A DNA stretch of 64,000 nucleotides, from positions 1 to 64,000 of the forward strand of contig NZ_JAFFIX010000004.1 of the NCBI RefSeq assembly GCF_016916835.1. The letters run 5' to 3'. Made by a program: the position numbers and the translations under genes. The stretch comes from Actinacidiphila bryophytorum (GTDB lineage Bacteria; Actinomycetota; Actinomycetes; Streptomycetales; Streptomycetaceae). The notes under the pieces are model-generated. The model had not been told where the DNA came from. It searched no databases and worked only from the letters and a program-made list of their open reading frames with translations. Positions 1 through 8,593 of the stretch are shown here, piece by piece (the first letter of the stretch is position 1; every line of letters begins with the position of its first letter).

Positions 1-279
1 CTGTGGCTGTACCCGGGCAACGGCCGCGGAGGGTTCGGTGCGCGAAAGCTTGTCGGCGCCGGATGGAATGCCATGGCTGCTTTCATCTCCGTGGGTGACA
101 CCACGGGAGATGGCAGGAGCGACCTGCTGACCGTCACCAACAGCCAATACCGGAGCCAGAACCCCCAGACGCCCGGTGGCGCCGGTCAGCAGATCAGCTA
201 TGCGGCCAACGGGCGCGGCTCGTTGTACGGCCCCACCTGGGTCGACAACTCCTGGTTCGGGCTCCACGGGGTGTCGTAG
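1..279 (+). CDS. FG-GAP/VCBS repeat protein, C-terminal fragment
   Basis: The reading frame is open from the first base and ends at a TAG at 277-279, so only the last 92 codons are present and the start lies left of the window. The visible part reads LWLYPGNGRGGFG, then a calcium-loop-like stretch GDTTGDGRSDLLTV. This is the typical FG-GAP/VCBS beta-propeller blade of secreted actinobacterial proteins. Known members are extracellular and often sit behind a catalytic domain such as a glycosidase, peptidase or esterase. Which domain comes first here cannot be seen. Confidence 0.8.
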   Translation: MWLYPGNGRGGFGARKLVGAGWNAMAAFISVGDTTGDGRSDLLTVTNSQYRSQNPQTPGGAGQQISYAANGRGSLYGPTWVDNSWFGLHGVS

Positions 280-431
280 CGCCGGCAGGGCAGGGGAGTG
301 CCTGATTGCGGGCGCTCGGTGGGTCGTTGTGGTGCTCGGGAACTGCCCCGCCACCTGCTCGGCGGACTCCGCCGCCATGGGCGGCCTCAAGGCGGACGGA
401 CCCGGTGACCCGGATGTCGTGGCCACCGCGG

Positions 432-485
432 CGGCTCCCGCTGAGGCCGCGGGGCTGACGGCTCCCGCCGAGGCCGCGGGGCTAC
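432..485. repeat. 27-bp direct duplication
   Basis: Two adjacent 27-base units (432-458 and 459-485), both beginning CGGCTCCCGC, differ at only a few positions. The second copy runs into the stop codon of the minus-strand rsrR gene. The rest of 280-431 shows no convincing gene. Confidence 0.6.
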
Positions 486-979
486 AGCGAGGGTGAGCCG
501 GGGGCCGGGGCGGACAGCCATGTGCTGATGCCTGCCATCGTCTCGGGCCCGTAGTCGTCGTTGACGCTCGCCGCCAGGTCGGCGACGGTTATCGCCCGCA
601 AGGTGGCGCGCCATGCCGCGTCGGCGGCGGACATCGCCCGGGAGATGGGGCAGGGCCGGGTGCAGGCCTCCTCGGGTGCGGCCAGCGGGCCGCGTTTACG
701 GATCTCCGTGCAGACGAAGGCGGGCTGCGGGCCGTCGATCGCCGTGACGACGTCGAGGACGGTGATCAGCTCGGGGGACCTGGTCAGGACGTATCCGCCG
801 GCCTTGCCCTGGACGGAGCGTACGAGATCGGCGCGGGAGAGCGCCTGGAGCTGCTTGGCCAGGTAACTGCCGGACACGTCGTGGAGTTCCGCGAGGCGGG
901 CCGCGGGGACCGGCTCGTCGGCCGCGGTCAGGACGACGCAGCAGTGCAGCGCCCACTCGACGCCACCGGACAGCTTCAC
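482..979 (-). CDS. rsrR: Rrf2-family [2Fe-2S] redox regulator, RsrR-like
   Basis: A 165-residue Rrf2-family winged-helix regulator. Counted from the GTG start at 977-979, which has a GAGGAGG site upstream, it has Glu8, His33, Cys90, Cys106 and Cys110. In the characterised Streptomyces RsrR the [2Fe-2S] cluster is held by Cys90 and Cys110 of one subunit and Glu8 and His33 of the other, and all four occur here at the same numbers. This separates it from the three-Cys NsrR and IscR types. Known RsrR proteins bind DNA according to cluster redox state and sit beside an NmrA-like gene, as here (1164, divergent). The function is inferred from residues and context. An unusual point is the extra Cys106, which could be an alternative ligand. 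Confidence 0.85.
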   Translation of the reverse strand: MKLSGGVEWALHCCVVLTAADEPVPAARLAELHDVSGSYLAKQLQALSRADLVRSVQGKAGGYVLTRSPELITVLDVVTAIDGPQPAFVCTEIRKRGPLAAPEEACTRPCPISRAMSAADAAWRATLRAITVADLAASVNDDYGPETMAGISTWLSAPAPGSPSL

Positions 980-1051
980 GCCCCCGCACCTCCTCGGCTT
1001 GACCCGGACCTCGGCTGGACCCCTACTTCGGCTCGGCTCAGGCCCCGGCTT

Positions 1052-1103
1052 GACTCGGACAAAGACTATCCGACTATTATCTCGGATAAGAAGTGTCCGA
1101 GTT
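1052..1103. promoter_or_regulatory. Two tandem dyad operators between rsrR and the NmrA-like gene
   Basis: Two imperfect inverted repeats lie in the 184-base divergent gap: TCGGACA-N5-TATCCGA at 1055-1073 and TCGGATA-N5-TGTCCGA at 1082-1100. Their centres are 27 bases apart, and the arms of the two sites mirror each other, so the pair forms one larger dyad. They are the obvious candidates for RsrR binding; RsrR class 1 sites are described as 11-3-11 inverted repeats. A site here could repress both divergent genes. Confidence 0.65.
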
Positions 1104-1163
1104 GCGGAGGCGGCGTCCTCCCTCGACCCTGCGTGCCCTCGGCACGCGCGAAAGGCGGCAGAC

Positions 1164-1904
1164 ATGAAGGTCACCGTTATCGGCGGCACGGGACTGATCG
1201 GCTCGCAGGTGGTCAGGCTGCTGACCGGCGCCGGGCACGAGGCGGTGCCGGCGGCGCTGTCCACCGGGGTCGACCTGATCAGCGGGGAGGGCCTGGACGA
1301 GGCGGTCGAGGGCGCCGACGTCGTCGTCAACCTGTCGAACTCGCCGACCTTCGACGCCGCCTCCCTGGACTTCTTCCGCACCTCGATGGGCAACCTGCTG
1401 GCCGCCGGCGAGAAGGCGGGGGTCGGGCACCAGGTCATCCTGTCGATCGTCGGCGTGGACAAGGTGCCCGCTCTGGACTATTACCGAGCCAAGGCGCTCC
1501 AGGAGGAGCTGCTGCAGCAGGGGCCGACGCCGTACTCGATCGTGCGCGCCACGCAGTTCTTCGAGTTCATGGACGCGGTCCTGTCCTGGACCTCGGACGC
1601 GGAGACCGTACGGCTGCCGGCGACGCCCGTGCAGCCTATGGCCGCGGCCGACGTGGCCGCCGCGGTCGCCGAGGTCGCGACCGGTGCGCCGCTGCGGGGC
1701 ATCCGCAACGTCGCGGGTCCCGACGTCTTCCGGCTCGACGAGCTGGGCAAGGTCACGCTGGACGCGCAGGGCGACGGCCGGCCCGTCGTCACCGACGACC
1801 AGGCCGGGATGTTCGCGGCCGTCGAGGGCGACGTCCTGATCGGCGGCCCGGACGCGCACCTGGCGCCCACCCACTACCGCGACTGGCTCCAGCAGGCCCG
1901 CTGA
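1164..1904 (+). CDS. NmrA/SDR-like NAD(P)-binding oxidoreductase
   Basis: This 246-residue protein starts with the Rossmann motif VTVIGGTGLIGSQVV (GxxGxxG) and matches the atypical short-chain dehydrogenase/NmrA group. The typical YxxxK is represented only loosely by DYYRAKALQEELL near residue 110, so it may be a redox sensor or a reductase. The ATG at 1164 is chosen over the longer frame because it places the Rossmann strand at residue 2. It diverges from rsrR across the double operator, an arrangement known for rsrR and its partner. It is probably controlled by RsrR in response to redox stress. Confidence 0.8.
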   Translation: MKVTVIGGTGLIGSQVVRLLTGAGHEAVPAALSTGVDLISGEGLDEAVEGADVVVNLSNSPTFDAASLDFFRTSMGNLLAAGEKAGVGHQVILSIVGVDKVPALDYYRAKALQEELLQQGPTPYSIVRATQFFEFMDAVLSWTSDAETVRLPATPVQPMAAADVAAAVAEVATGAPLRGIRNVAGPDVFRLDELGKVTLDAQGDGRPVVTDDQAGMFAAVEGDVLIGGPDAHLAPTHYRDWLQQAR

Positions 1905-2206
1905 GTACGCCCCCGGGTGCGCCTGCCGCTCAGTCGCTACGGGTGCGCCTGCCGGCCTCGCGCGACCCGTGGTGAGGGGGCGCGCGCCCGGCGCCCGGAT
2001 GCCCCCAAAACGGGCATCAAGCAGGTTTGTCGACAGATCGTCACGCGTGCGAGGGAAATGGATCAAGCGGGCGCGTTCCGCGCGGATGCCCTGGGCAAGT
2101 CTGGATTCGGCGACGCCGTCAGAACACCAGGTGGAGCGGTCGGCCGGCCGCTCCACCGCAGACAGCAGGTCCGAGTTCGGAATTCTGTCCCCTGGGAGGG
2201 AACACC
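1905..2206. other. Intergenic region with a hairpin upstream of a secreted-protein gene
   Basis: No gene is supported here. Just after the upstream stop codon GGGTGCGCCTGCCG occurs twice (about 1915 and 1940). A perfect 10-bp inverted repeat, GGTGGAGCGG with its complement, spans 2130-2157 with an 8-base loop. It lies 49 bases before the next start codon, so it may be a leader hairpin or a terminator for the upstream gene. Confidence 0.5.
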
Positions 2207-2512
2207 ATGGCAAGCATCCGTACCGTCCGTGTCCTGGCCGCCGTGGCCGCACTGCCTGTCGCGGCAGTGCTGTTCGCCGGCACCGCCGTGGCCGACGACG
2301 GCGCTTTCGCGGGTGGCCACTCGAACGCGACGGTCGTGAGCAACTCCGGCGGCAACGTCGGCGGCTTCAACTTCGGCAACGTGACGACGACGCAGCAGGC
2401 CGCCACCGGCGACGGCGCGTCGAACCAGAACAACACCGCGAGTGTGGCCGGCGCCGGCTTCACCGCCATCGACCAGAACACCGTCAACATCCACTTCTCA
2501 CCGCTCTGGTGA
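2207..2512 (+). CDS. Small secreted Asn/Gly-rich protein, unknown function
   Basis: A 101-residue protein with a classical signal peptide (about residues 1-30, hydrophobic core LAAVAALPVAAVLFAG, cleavage likely after VADD or nearby). The mature part is rich in Asn, Gly and Thr (SNSGGNVGGFNFGN, then TTTQQAATGDGASNQNN) and ends in NIHFSPLW. There is no Cys. The strong site GGGAGGG at 2195-2201 decides the start. Its size and composition recall small surface proteins of streptomycetes, but it lacks the chaplin and rodlin signatures, so no role is assigned. Confidence 0.75.
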   Translation: MASIRTVRVLAAVAALPVAAVLFAGTAVADDGAFAGGHSNATVVSNSGGNVGGFNFGNVTTTQQAATGDGASNQNNTASVAGAGFTAIDQNTVNIHFSPLW

Positions 2513-2615
2513 CCCATCGGGGGGCCTCGACGCCCGCGCGCTGAGGAGGTGCGGGCCGGCTGGCAGCAGCCAGGGGCGCGCGACGGCATCCCCGTGCCGT
2601 CGTGCGCCCCGCTGG

Positions 2616-2636
2616 TTTTCCACAGGCTGTGGACAA
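2616..2636. promoter_or_regulatory. Pair of inverted DnaA-box-like sites
   Basis: TTTTCCACA at 2616-2624 and TGTGGACAA at 2628-2636 face each other across 3 bases. The second is the complement of TTGTCCACA, the box favoured by streptomycete DnaA; the first has one change. They lie in the 214-base gap ahead of the DUF1906 gene, about 90 bases before its start. Confidence 0.45.
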
Positions 2637-2726
2637 TGTGCGGCCGGCAGGTCGAAGGGCGTCACGGACGGGTGTGCGGCGGCGTGTCTGCGTGCCACGG
2701 GGCCGCTCGCCACGTTCACTCACGGA

Positions 2727-3587
2727 ATGAGCGAAACAAGTACTTTTATCCGTTATGTCCGCCGCCTGCTGGTCGGCACCCTGACGCTGACCGGTCTGCT
2801 CCTTCCCGCGGCGACCGCCGCAGCCGCCTCGGGGGCCGGCGGTGCCAACCGGGGCGACACCGCACCCCGCATTTTCCAGGGTCGCGGCTTCGACACGTGC
2901 CAGGCACCCGACCTGGCGACGATGCGCGCGTGGCGGGCGTCCTCCGCCTACCGCGCCGTCGGCATCTACTTCGGCGGCCGGGCGCGCGCCTGCAAGAGCC
3001 AGCTGAACCTGACCACCGACTGGGTGCGGCAGACCACCGCGGCGGGGTGGAGCCTGCTGCCGATCTACGTCGGGTCGCAGAGCCCCTGCGTGGGCGGCAC
3101 CAACAAGAACCCCTACCGCATCGACCCGGCGAAGGCGGCGTCACAGGGCGGCACCGAGGGCGGCGACGCGGTGACCGCCGCGAAGGCGCTTGGCCTGGGC
3201 AAGGGCAGCGCCCTCTACCTCGACATGGAGGCGTACGACATCGGCAACACCGCCTGCGCCGCCACCACCCTGACGTTCCTGCGCGGCTGGGACCGCCAGG
3301 TGCAGGCCGCCGGCTACCTGGCCGGCTTCTACAGCAGCGCCGACTCCGGCATCAAGCACGTCGAGAGCGCCCGCAGGGCCGGTGTCGCCGACCTGCCGGA
3401 CGCCGTCTGGTACGCCCGCTGGGGCGTCAGCGCGACGCTGACCGACGAGCCCGCGCTCAGCCCCACCGCGTGGGCGTCGCACGCCCGCATCCACCAGTAC
3501 ACCGGCAGCGTCACCGAGTCCTACGGCGGCAAGAAGCTGACCATCGACCGGGACCTGATCGACGCCCCGGTGGCTGTGGTCGACTGA
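2727..3587 (+). CDS. Secreted DUF1906 (Rv2525c-like) glycoside-hydrolase-like protein
   Basis: This 286-residue protein has an N-terminal signal peptide (hydrophobic LVGTLTLTGLLLPAATAAAA, about residues 12-33) and then a DUF1906 domain that begins RGFDTCQAPDLATM. The Rv2525c family adopts a TIM-barrel, glycoside-hydrolase-like fold. Visible landmarks are GIYFGGRA, LLPIYVGSQSPC, ALYLDMEAYD (acidic strand end), AGFYSS, VWYARW and the terminal IDRDLID. Members are exported and linked to envelope or peptidoglycan metabolism, but activity is unproven. The start was chosen to give a complete signal peptide; no strong ribosome site is visible. Confidence 0.8.
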   Translation: MSETSTFIRYVRRLLVGTLTLTGLLLPAATAAAASGAGGANRGDTAPRIFQGRGFDTCQAPDLATMRAWRASSAYRAVGIYFGGRARACKSQLNLTTDWVRQTTAAGWSLLPIYVGSQSPCVGGTNKNPYRIDPAKAASQGGTEGGDAVTAAKALGLGKGSALYLDMEAYDIGNTACAATTLTFLRGWDRQVQAAGYLAGFYSSADSGIKHVESARRAGVADLPDAVWYARWGVSATLTDEPALSPTAWASHARIHQYTGSVTESYGGKKLTIDRDLIDAPVAVVD

Positions 3588-3800
3588 CGCGGGACGGTAC
3601 GGCCGGCAGGCCGCCGGGAGGCGTCCCCGGTTGCTGCCGGGTGCCGCTGGGAGGCGTCCCCGTACGCCCTCGGGTGTATCCCCTGCGGGAAAGGCGCGTG
3701 CGGCTCCCCCCTCGGGGGGTGGGGAAAGCCCCCGCCCTACGACCTGAGGGTGATCCCGTTTCGGCACCTGCGGCCGATCCGCGAGGGGTGCCCGGCAACC

Positions 3801-3812
3801 TAGCGTGGAGCC
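3801..3812 (+). promoter_or_regulatory. Putative -10 for a leaderless sigma-factor transcript
   Basis: TAGCGT at 3801-3806 lies 6 bases before the ATG at 3813, a spacing that would start the transcript at or next to the start codon. No Shine-Dalgarno sequence precedes the ATG. Confidence 0.4.
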
Positions 3813-4337
3813 ATGACCACGCCTGTGTGCACCAGCGCCAGCACGACGCAGTTCACGGCCTACGTACGCACCAAGGGTCCGACGCTGCTGCGCACCGCGC
3901 GCTCCCTGACCCCCAACCCCGCCGACGCAGAGGACCTGCTGCAGACCGCCCTGACCAAGACGTACCTCGCCTGGGACCGGATCGACGACCACCGGGCCGT
4001 CGACGGGTACGTCAGGCGCACCCTGGTCAACACCAGGACGTCGCAGTGGCGCAAGCGCAAGGTCGACGAGTTCAGCACCGACGAACTGCCCGAGCCCGCC
4101 CCCGTCGGCGCTCCCGACCTCACCGAGCAGCAGGCGCAGCGCGACGCCCTGCTGCGCGCGATATCCCGGCTCCCCCCGCGCCAGCGGGCCATGGTCGTAC
4201 TCCGCTACTACGAGGACATGAGCGAGGCGCAGACCGCGGAGACCATGGGCGTGTCGATCGGCACCGTCAAGAGCGCGGTCTCGCGCGCACTGGGCAAGCT
4301 GCGCGACGACCCCGAGCTGGAGCTGTGCGTGGCCTGA
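3813..4337 (+). CDS. SigE-family ECF RNA polymerase sigma factor
   Basis: A 174-residue ECF sigma factor. Region 2 spans about residues 10-80 (TLLRTARSLTPNPADAEDLLQTALTKTYLAWDRI, then YVRRTLVNTRTSQWRKRK) and region 4 about residues 110-165 (LPPRQRAMVVLRYYEDMSEAQ, then SIGTVKSAVSRALGKLR). Its short length and this motif set match the actinobacterial SigE family, whose members guide RNA polymerase to stress or envelope genes. No anti-sigma gene is adjacent, so how it is held inactive is not evident. Confidence 0.9.
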   Translation: MTTPVCTSASTTQFTAYVRTKGPTLLRTARSLTPNPADAEDLLQTALTKTYLAWDRIDDHRAVDGYVRRTLVNTRTSQWRKRKVDEFSTDELPEPAPVGAPDLTEQQAQRDALLRAISRLPPRQRAMVVLRYYEDMSEAQTAETMGVSIGTVKSAVSRALGKLRDDPELELCVA

Positions 4338-4387
4338 GGGCATAGGGCCGGGGGTCCGGGCGCCGCAGGCCGCGCGGGGGGTAGTGA

Positions 4388-4403
4388 CATACCACCTGGT
4401 ATG
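4388..4403. promoter_or_regulatory. Palindromic operator upstream of the acyl-CoA ligase gene
   Basis: CATACCA-CC-TGGTATG is a perfect 7-2-7 inverted repeat about 60 bases before the start of the acyl-CoA ligase gene. Its size suits a dimeric repressor of the TetR class, but the regulator is not in the window. Confidence 0.55.
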
Positions 4404-4461
4404 CCAGCACAATCGCGGGATACCGACCTCGCCGACCTCACGTAGCCGCCGGAGGCCCGCT

Positions 4462-6111
4462 GTGCTGAGCACCATGCAGGACGTACCGCTGACAGTGACC
4501 CGCATCCTCGTGCACGGGACGGTGGTCCACGGCAGGTCCCAGGTCACGACGTGGACTGGCGACGGCGAACCGCAGCGCCGCACCTTCCGCGAGGTGGGCC
4601 TGCGTGCGGTGCAGCTGGCGAACGCACTCCGCGACGAGCTGGGCGTGGCCGAGGGCGACCGGATCGGCACCCTCATGTGGAACAACGCCGAACACCTGGA
4701 GGCGTACCTCGCCATCCCCTCCATGGGCTCGGTACTGCACACCCTCAACCTGCGGCTGCCCGCCGACCAGCTGGTGTGGATCGTCAACCACGCCGCCGAC
4801 CGGGTGGTCCTGGTCAACGGGACGCTGCTGCCGCTGCTCGCCCCGCTGCTCCCGCAGCTGGAACCGCTGGAGCACATCGTCGTCGTCGGCCCCGGCGACC
4901 GCGGCCTGCTCGACGGCTGCCGGCCCGCGGTGCACGACTACGAGGAGCTGATCGCCGGCCGCCCCGAGACCTACCCCTGGCCCGAGCTGGACGAACGCAG
5001 CGCCGCCGCCATGTGCTACACCTCCGGCACCACCGGTGACCCCAAGGGCGTCGTCTACTCCCACCGCTCGGTCTACCTGCACTCCATGCAGGTCAACTCG
5101 GCCGAGTCGATGGGCCTCACCGACCACGACACGACACTGCCGGTCGTGCCGATGTTCCACGTCAACTCGTGGGGACTGCCGCACGCGGCCTTCATGAGCG
5201 GCGTCAACCTGCTCATGCCCGACCGCTTCCTGCAGCCCGCGCCGCTCGCCGAGATGATCGAGAGCGAGCGGCCCACGCACGCCGCCGCCGTACCCACCAT
5301 CTGGCAGGGGCTGCTGGCCGAGCTGACCGCCAAACCCCGCGACGTCAGCTCGCTCAAGCGGGTGACGATCGGCGGGTCCGCCTGCCCGCCCGCCCTGATG
5401 AAGGCCTTCGACGAGCAGCTCGGCGTGCAGCTCTGCCACGCCTGGGGCATGACGGAGACCTCCCCGCTGGGCACTGTGGCGCTGCCGCCCGCGGGCGTCG
5501 ACGGCGAGGAGGAGTGGGCGTACCGCATCACGCAGGGCCGCTTCCCCGCGTCCGTCGAGGCCCGGCTGATCGGCCCCGACGGCTCGGTGATGCCCTGGGA
5601 CAACGAGTCCGCGGGCGAACTGGAGGTCCGCGGACCGTGGATCGCCGGTGCGTACTACGGCGGCGCCGGCGCCGAACCGATCCGGCCCGAGGACAAGTTC
5701 AGCCCCGACGGCTGGCTGCGTACGGGCGACGTCGGCGTCATCTCGCCCGACGGCTACCTCACCCTCACCGACCGGGCCAAGGACGTCATCAAGTCGGGCG
5801 GCGAGTGGATCTCCTCCGTCGCCCTGGAGAACGAGCTGATGGCGCACCCGGACGTCGTCGAGGCGGCGGTCGTCGCCGTCCCCGACGAACGGTGGGGCGA
5901 ACGGCCCCTCGCCACGGTCGTCCTGGCGGAGGGCTCGGCCGCGGGCTACGCGGAACTGCGGGAGTTCCTCGCGGGGCGGGTGGCGAAGTGGCAGGTGCCG
6001 GAGCGGTGGGCGATTATTTCGGCGGTGCCGAAGACGAGTGTGGGGAAGTTCGACAAAAAGGTGCTCCGCAGGTCGTACGCCGACGGTGAGCTGGACGTCA
6101 CCCAGCTCTAG
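4462..6111 (+). CDS. Long-chain fatty-acid/AMP-dependent acyl-CoA ligase
   Basis: An ANL-superfamily adenylating enzyme of 549 residues that activates a carboxylic acid to acyl-AMP and then acyl-CoA. Motifs in order are the P-loop-like [19 protein letters not shown] (near residue 190), the substrate and AMP segment [12 protein letters not shown], the hinge [26 protein letters not shown], and the C-terminal catalytic lysine region [14 protein letters not shown]. The start is the GTG at 4462, six bases behind a GGAGG site, giving the family-like beginning [11 protein letters not shown]; an ATG in frame lies four codons on. A palindrome upstream (4388-4403) may control it. Chain-length preference cannot be read from sequence. 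Confidence 0.88.
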   Translation: MLSTMQDVPLTVTRILVHGTVVHGRSQVTTWTGDGEPQRRTFREVGLRAVQLANALRDELGVAEGDRIGTLMWNNAEHLEAYLAIPSMGSVLHTLNLRLPADQLVWIVNHAADRVVLVNGTLLPLLAPLLPQLEPLEHIVVVGPGDRGLLDGCRPAVHDYEELIAGRPETYPWPELDERSAAAMCYTSGTTGDPKGVVYSHRSVYLHSMQVNSAESMGLTDHDTTLPVVPMFHVNSWGLPHAAFMSGVNLLMPDRFLQPAPLAEMIESERPTHAAAVPTIWQGLLAELTAKPRDVSSLKRVTIGGSACPPALMKAFDEQLGVQLCHAWGMTETSPLGTVALPPAGVDGEEEWAYRITQGRFPASVEARLIGPDGSVMPWDNESAGELEVRGPWIAGAYYGGAGAEPIRPEDKFSPDGWLRTGDVGVISPDGYLTLTDRAKDVIKSGGEWISSVALENELMAHPDVVEAAVVAVPDERWGERPLATVVLAEGSAAGYAELREFLAGRVAKWQVPERWAIISAVPKTSVGKFDKKVLRRSYADGELDVTQL

Positions 6112-6557
6112 CGCGGGGGCGGCGCCCCCTGCTGGCCGCGGTGGGTGTGCGGCTCCCCTTCGGCAGGGGGTGCCCACCAGGGGCGCGGGGAACTGCGCGC
6201 TCAGCCCTCCCCCAGGGCTTTGCCTGGGGGTGCCCCCATCTCGCTTCGCTCGCGGCCGGTGGTCCGGCTCCGGACCGAAGAGCCCCTTCGGGTCGGTGAC
6301 GACCCGCGCCCCGGTGGGGGCTGGTCGCGCAGTTCCCCGCGCCCCTGGGGTGGTTGCGGTCCGTCGCCACACGACGGTTGTGGTGGGCTGGTCGCGCAGT
6401 TTCCCGCGCCCCTATGAGCTCGGCCCAGGCGCAGGGGCGCCCTGCGGGTAGCGCGGCCACGCGGCGGCAGCCGCAGATCAGGTGCAGCCCCGTGGCCCTA
6501 TGTGCTTGGCCCCGCCGAAGAGGCAGCCTGCGGGGGCGCCCCCCCGCGTAGGGGGCG
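6112..6557. repeat. Convergent intergenic gap with three copies of a dispersed GC-rich repeat
   Basis: There is no gene. One copy in the AGGGGCGCGGGGAACTGCGC orientation lies at 6179-6204, and two in the opposite orientation at 6321-6346 and 6388-6413. Opposed copies can pair into a long hairpin, so the gap may terminate the acyl-CoA ligase and MocR transcripts that converge here. The same element recurs at about 29.1, 39.7 and 56.7 kb. Confidence 0.75.
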
Positions 6558-8021
6558 TTACCACGGAGGGGGCGGGAGGATGTCGGTGAGGGCGGTGAGG
6601 GCTGAGGGGAAGGCGGGGTCGGGTGGGGCGGCGTAGCCGACGACGAGGCCGTCGGGGGCCGGGGAAGTCGCCGACGGGTGGCGGAAGTCGGCGAGGGGGT
6701 CCAGGGCGAGGCACTGGAAGGCTGCGGCCCGGGCCGCAGCCGCCTCGGTGCCCGGGGGCAGGCGGAGCACCGCGTGGAGGCCGGCCGCGATGCCGGTCAC
6801 CTCGATGTGCGGGGCCAGTTCGGCCAGGACGGAGGCGAGCTGGTCCCGGCGGCGCCGGTAGCGCTGCCGCATGCCGCGCAGGTGGCGGTCGTAGCCGCCG
6901 GACTCGATGAAGTCGGCGAGTGTGAGCTGTTCGAGGACGCTCACCGTCGGCTCCCGCTCGCCCTTGGCCGCGACGACGACGTCCACCAGGTGCGCGGGCA
7001 GGGCCATCCAGCCGAGCCGGAGCGCGGGGGACAGGCTCTTGCTGGCCGAGCCCAGGTAGGCGACCCGCTCCGGGTCGAGGCCCTGTACGGCGCCCACCGG
7101 TTGCCGGTCGTAGCGGAATTCGCCGTCGTAGTCGTCCTCGAAGACGAGTCCGCCGGCTTCCCGCGCCCAGCCGACGGCCGCGGCCCGCCGGTCGGGGTGC
7201 AGGGCGACGCCGGTGGGGAACTGGTGCGCGGGGGTGAGCAGGACGGCGGCCGCGCCGCTGGTGGCGAGGCCCGTGGGGTCGGCGCCGCGCGCGTCGACGG
7301 GCAACGGGAGGGTGGTCAGGCCCGCGGCGGTGAGGATGCGGCGGTGGTGCGGCAGTCCGTACTCCTCCACCGCGACCGGTGCGGACCGCACCTGCGGGAC
7401 GGTCGCGAGCAGCCGCAGCGCGCCTGCGACGCCCGAGGTGACCACGATCCGCTCGGGCGAGGTCCGCACCCCGCGCGCCCTGGCCAGGTAGCCGGCCAGT
7501 GCGCGGCGCAGTTCGATGCGGCCGCGCGGGTCGCCGGGGCCGAAGGCGTCGTTGGGCGCGGCGGTGAGCGCCCGCCGGGAGGCGGCCAGCCAGCCGGTGC
7601 GGGGGAAGGACCCGGTGTGCGGCACTCCTTGCCGCAGGTCGTAGGCGGGCCGGGGTGCGGGGGCCGGTGGCGGGTCGGGTGCGGGGGGCGGCGCGGCCCG
7701 TTCCGCGACCCGGGTGCCGGAGCCCTGCCGTGCGGTGAGCCAGCCTTCGGCGACGAGTTCCGCGTAGGCGTCGGCGACGGCGTTGCGCGCCATGCCGAGG
7801 TCGGCGGCGAGAGAGCGGTAGGGCGGCAGCCGGGTGCCGGGCGGGAGCCGCCCGCTGCTGACGGCGTCGCGCAGCGCCCTGGCGAGGACGGCCCGCTTGC
7901 CGCCGCGGGTGCTGCCGCCGTCGGCGGTCAGTTCGAGGTGCAGGTCGCGGCCGAGGGCCGCGGCTGCCTCCGCCCACCCGGCGTCCGCGCCGTCCACCGA
8001 ATTGACCCGTTCATCTGTCAT
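6558..8021 (-). CDS. MocR/PdxR-type GntR regulator with aminotransferase domain
   Basis: A 487-residue fusion. An N-terminal GntR winged helix (about residues 20-100: LARALRDAVSSGRLPPGTRLPPYRSLAADLGMARNAV) is followed by a fold-type I aminotransferase-like domain (about 130-480) with the pyridoxal-phosphate lysine in YLGSASKSLSPALRLGWM and a preceding DDYDGEFRYDRQP. MocR proteins sense pyridoxal phosphate or amino compounds and regulate neighbours rather than acting as enzymes. It diverges from the AhpD-like gene at 8069 with only 47 bases between, so that gene is its likely target. Confidence 0.88.
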   Translation of the reverse strand: MTDERVNSVDGADAGWAEAAAALGRDLHLELTADGGSTRGGKRAVLARALRDAVSSGRLPPGTRLPPYRSLAADLGMARNAVADAYAELVAEGWLTARQGSGTRVAERAAPPPAPDPPPAPAPRPAYDLRQGVPHTGSFPRTGWLAASRRALTAAPNDAFGPGDPRGRIELRRALAGYLARARGVRTSPERIVVTSGVAGALRLLATVPQVRSAPVAVEEYGLPHHRRILTAAGLTTLPLPVDARGADPTGLATSGAAAVLLTPAHQFPTGVALHPDRRAAAVGWAREAGGLVFEDDYDGEFRYDRQPVGAVQGLDPERVAYLGSASKSLSPALRLGWMALPAHLVDVVVAAKGEREPTVSVLEQLTLADFIESGGYDRHLRGMRQRYRRRRDQLASVLAELAPHIEVTGIAAGLHAVLRLPPGTEAAAARAAAFQCLALDPLADFRHPSATSPAPDGLVVGYAAPPDPAFPSALTALTDILPPPPW

Positions 8022-8068
8022 GGAATTGCACTCTACGCCCGGTCACTGTGCCTTCTAGGCTGATCATC
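8022..8068. promoter_or_regulatory. Compact divergent promoter (MocR / AhpD-like)
   Basis: Both promoters must fit into 47 bases. TAGGCT at about 8056-8061 is placed so that transcription would begin at the ATG at 8069, and no ribosome site is visible, so the plus-strand gene is probably leaderless. MocR binding here would affect both directions. Confidence 0.4.
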
Positions 8069-8563
8069 ATGACAACGACGACAGACGCAGCCGAAACGAC
8101 CACCGCCGACCGTATCGACATCGCCACCGCGGCCCCCAAGGTCTTCAAGGCTCTCATCGGTTTCGACGCCGCCTCGCGCGCGGGCCTCGACCCGACCCTG
8201 GTCGAGCTGGTGCAGACGCGCGCCTCGCAGATCAACGGCTGCGCGTACTGCCTGCACATGCACACCAAGGACGCCCGCAGGCGCGGTGAGACCGAGGAGC
8301 GGCTGTACCTGCTGTCGGCCTGGCGCGAGGCACGGCACTTCTACACCGCCAAGGAGCAGGCCGCGCTCGCCTTCACCGAGGCCGTCACGCTGGTCGCGCA
8401 GGCCGGCGTACCCGACGACGTGTACGACGAGGCCGCCGCGCACTTCGACGACGCGGAACTGGCCCAGCTGCTGGGCCTGGTCCTGACCATCAACGCCTGG
8501 AACCGCATCGCACTCACCAGCCGCCGCCGCGCCGGCACGGACGCACGGGCCGCCGCACACTGA
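8069..8563 (+). CDS. Carboxymuconolactone decarboxylase (AhpD-like) family protein
   Basis: A 164-residue member of the AhpD/CMD superfamily. The redox motif CAYCLHMH (Cys-x-x-Cys-x-x-x-His) near residue 60 follows LVELVQTRASQINGC, which matches the peroxidase-reducing or peroxidase-like subgroup rather than true decarboxylases, which lack the cysteines. A helical region NAWNRIALTSRR closes the domain. The ATG at 8069 is preferred to an in-frame start seven codons earlier because it fits a leaderless promoter. Control by the divergent MocR protein is likely. The substrate is unknown. Confidence 0.85.
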   Translation: MTTTTDAAETTTADRIDIATAAPKVFKALIGFDAASRAGLDPTLVELVQTRASQINGCAYCLHMHTKDARRRGETEERLYLLSAWREARHFYTAKEQAALAFTEAVTLVAQAGVPDDVYDEAAAHFDDAELAQLLGLVLTINAWNRIALTSRRRAGTDARAAAH

Positions 8564-8593
8564 CCGCACCGGATACGACCCGACGGTTGACGG

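Noticed and set aside
176-496. Small gene after the FG-GAP fragment
   Set aside because: The frame overlaps the fragment, has no ribosome site and its end is only the 27-bp duplication.
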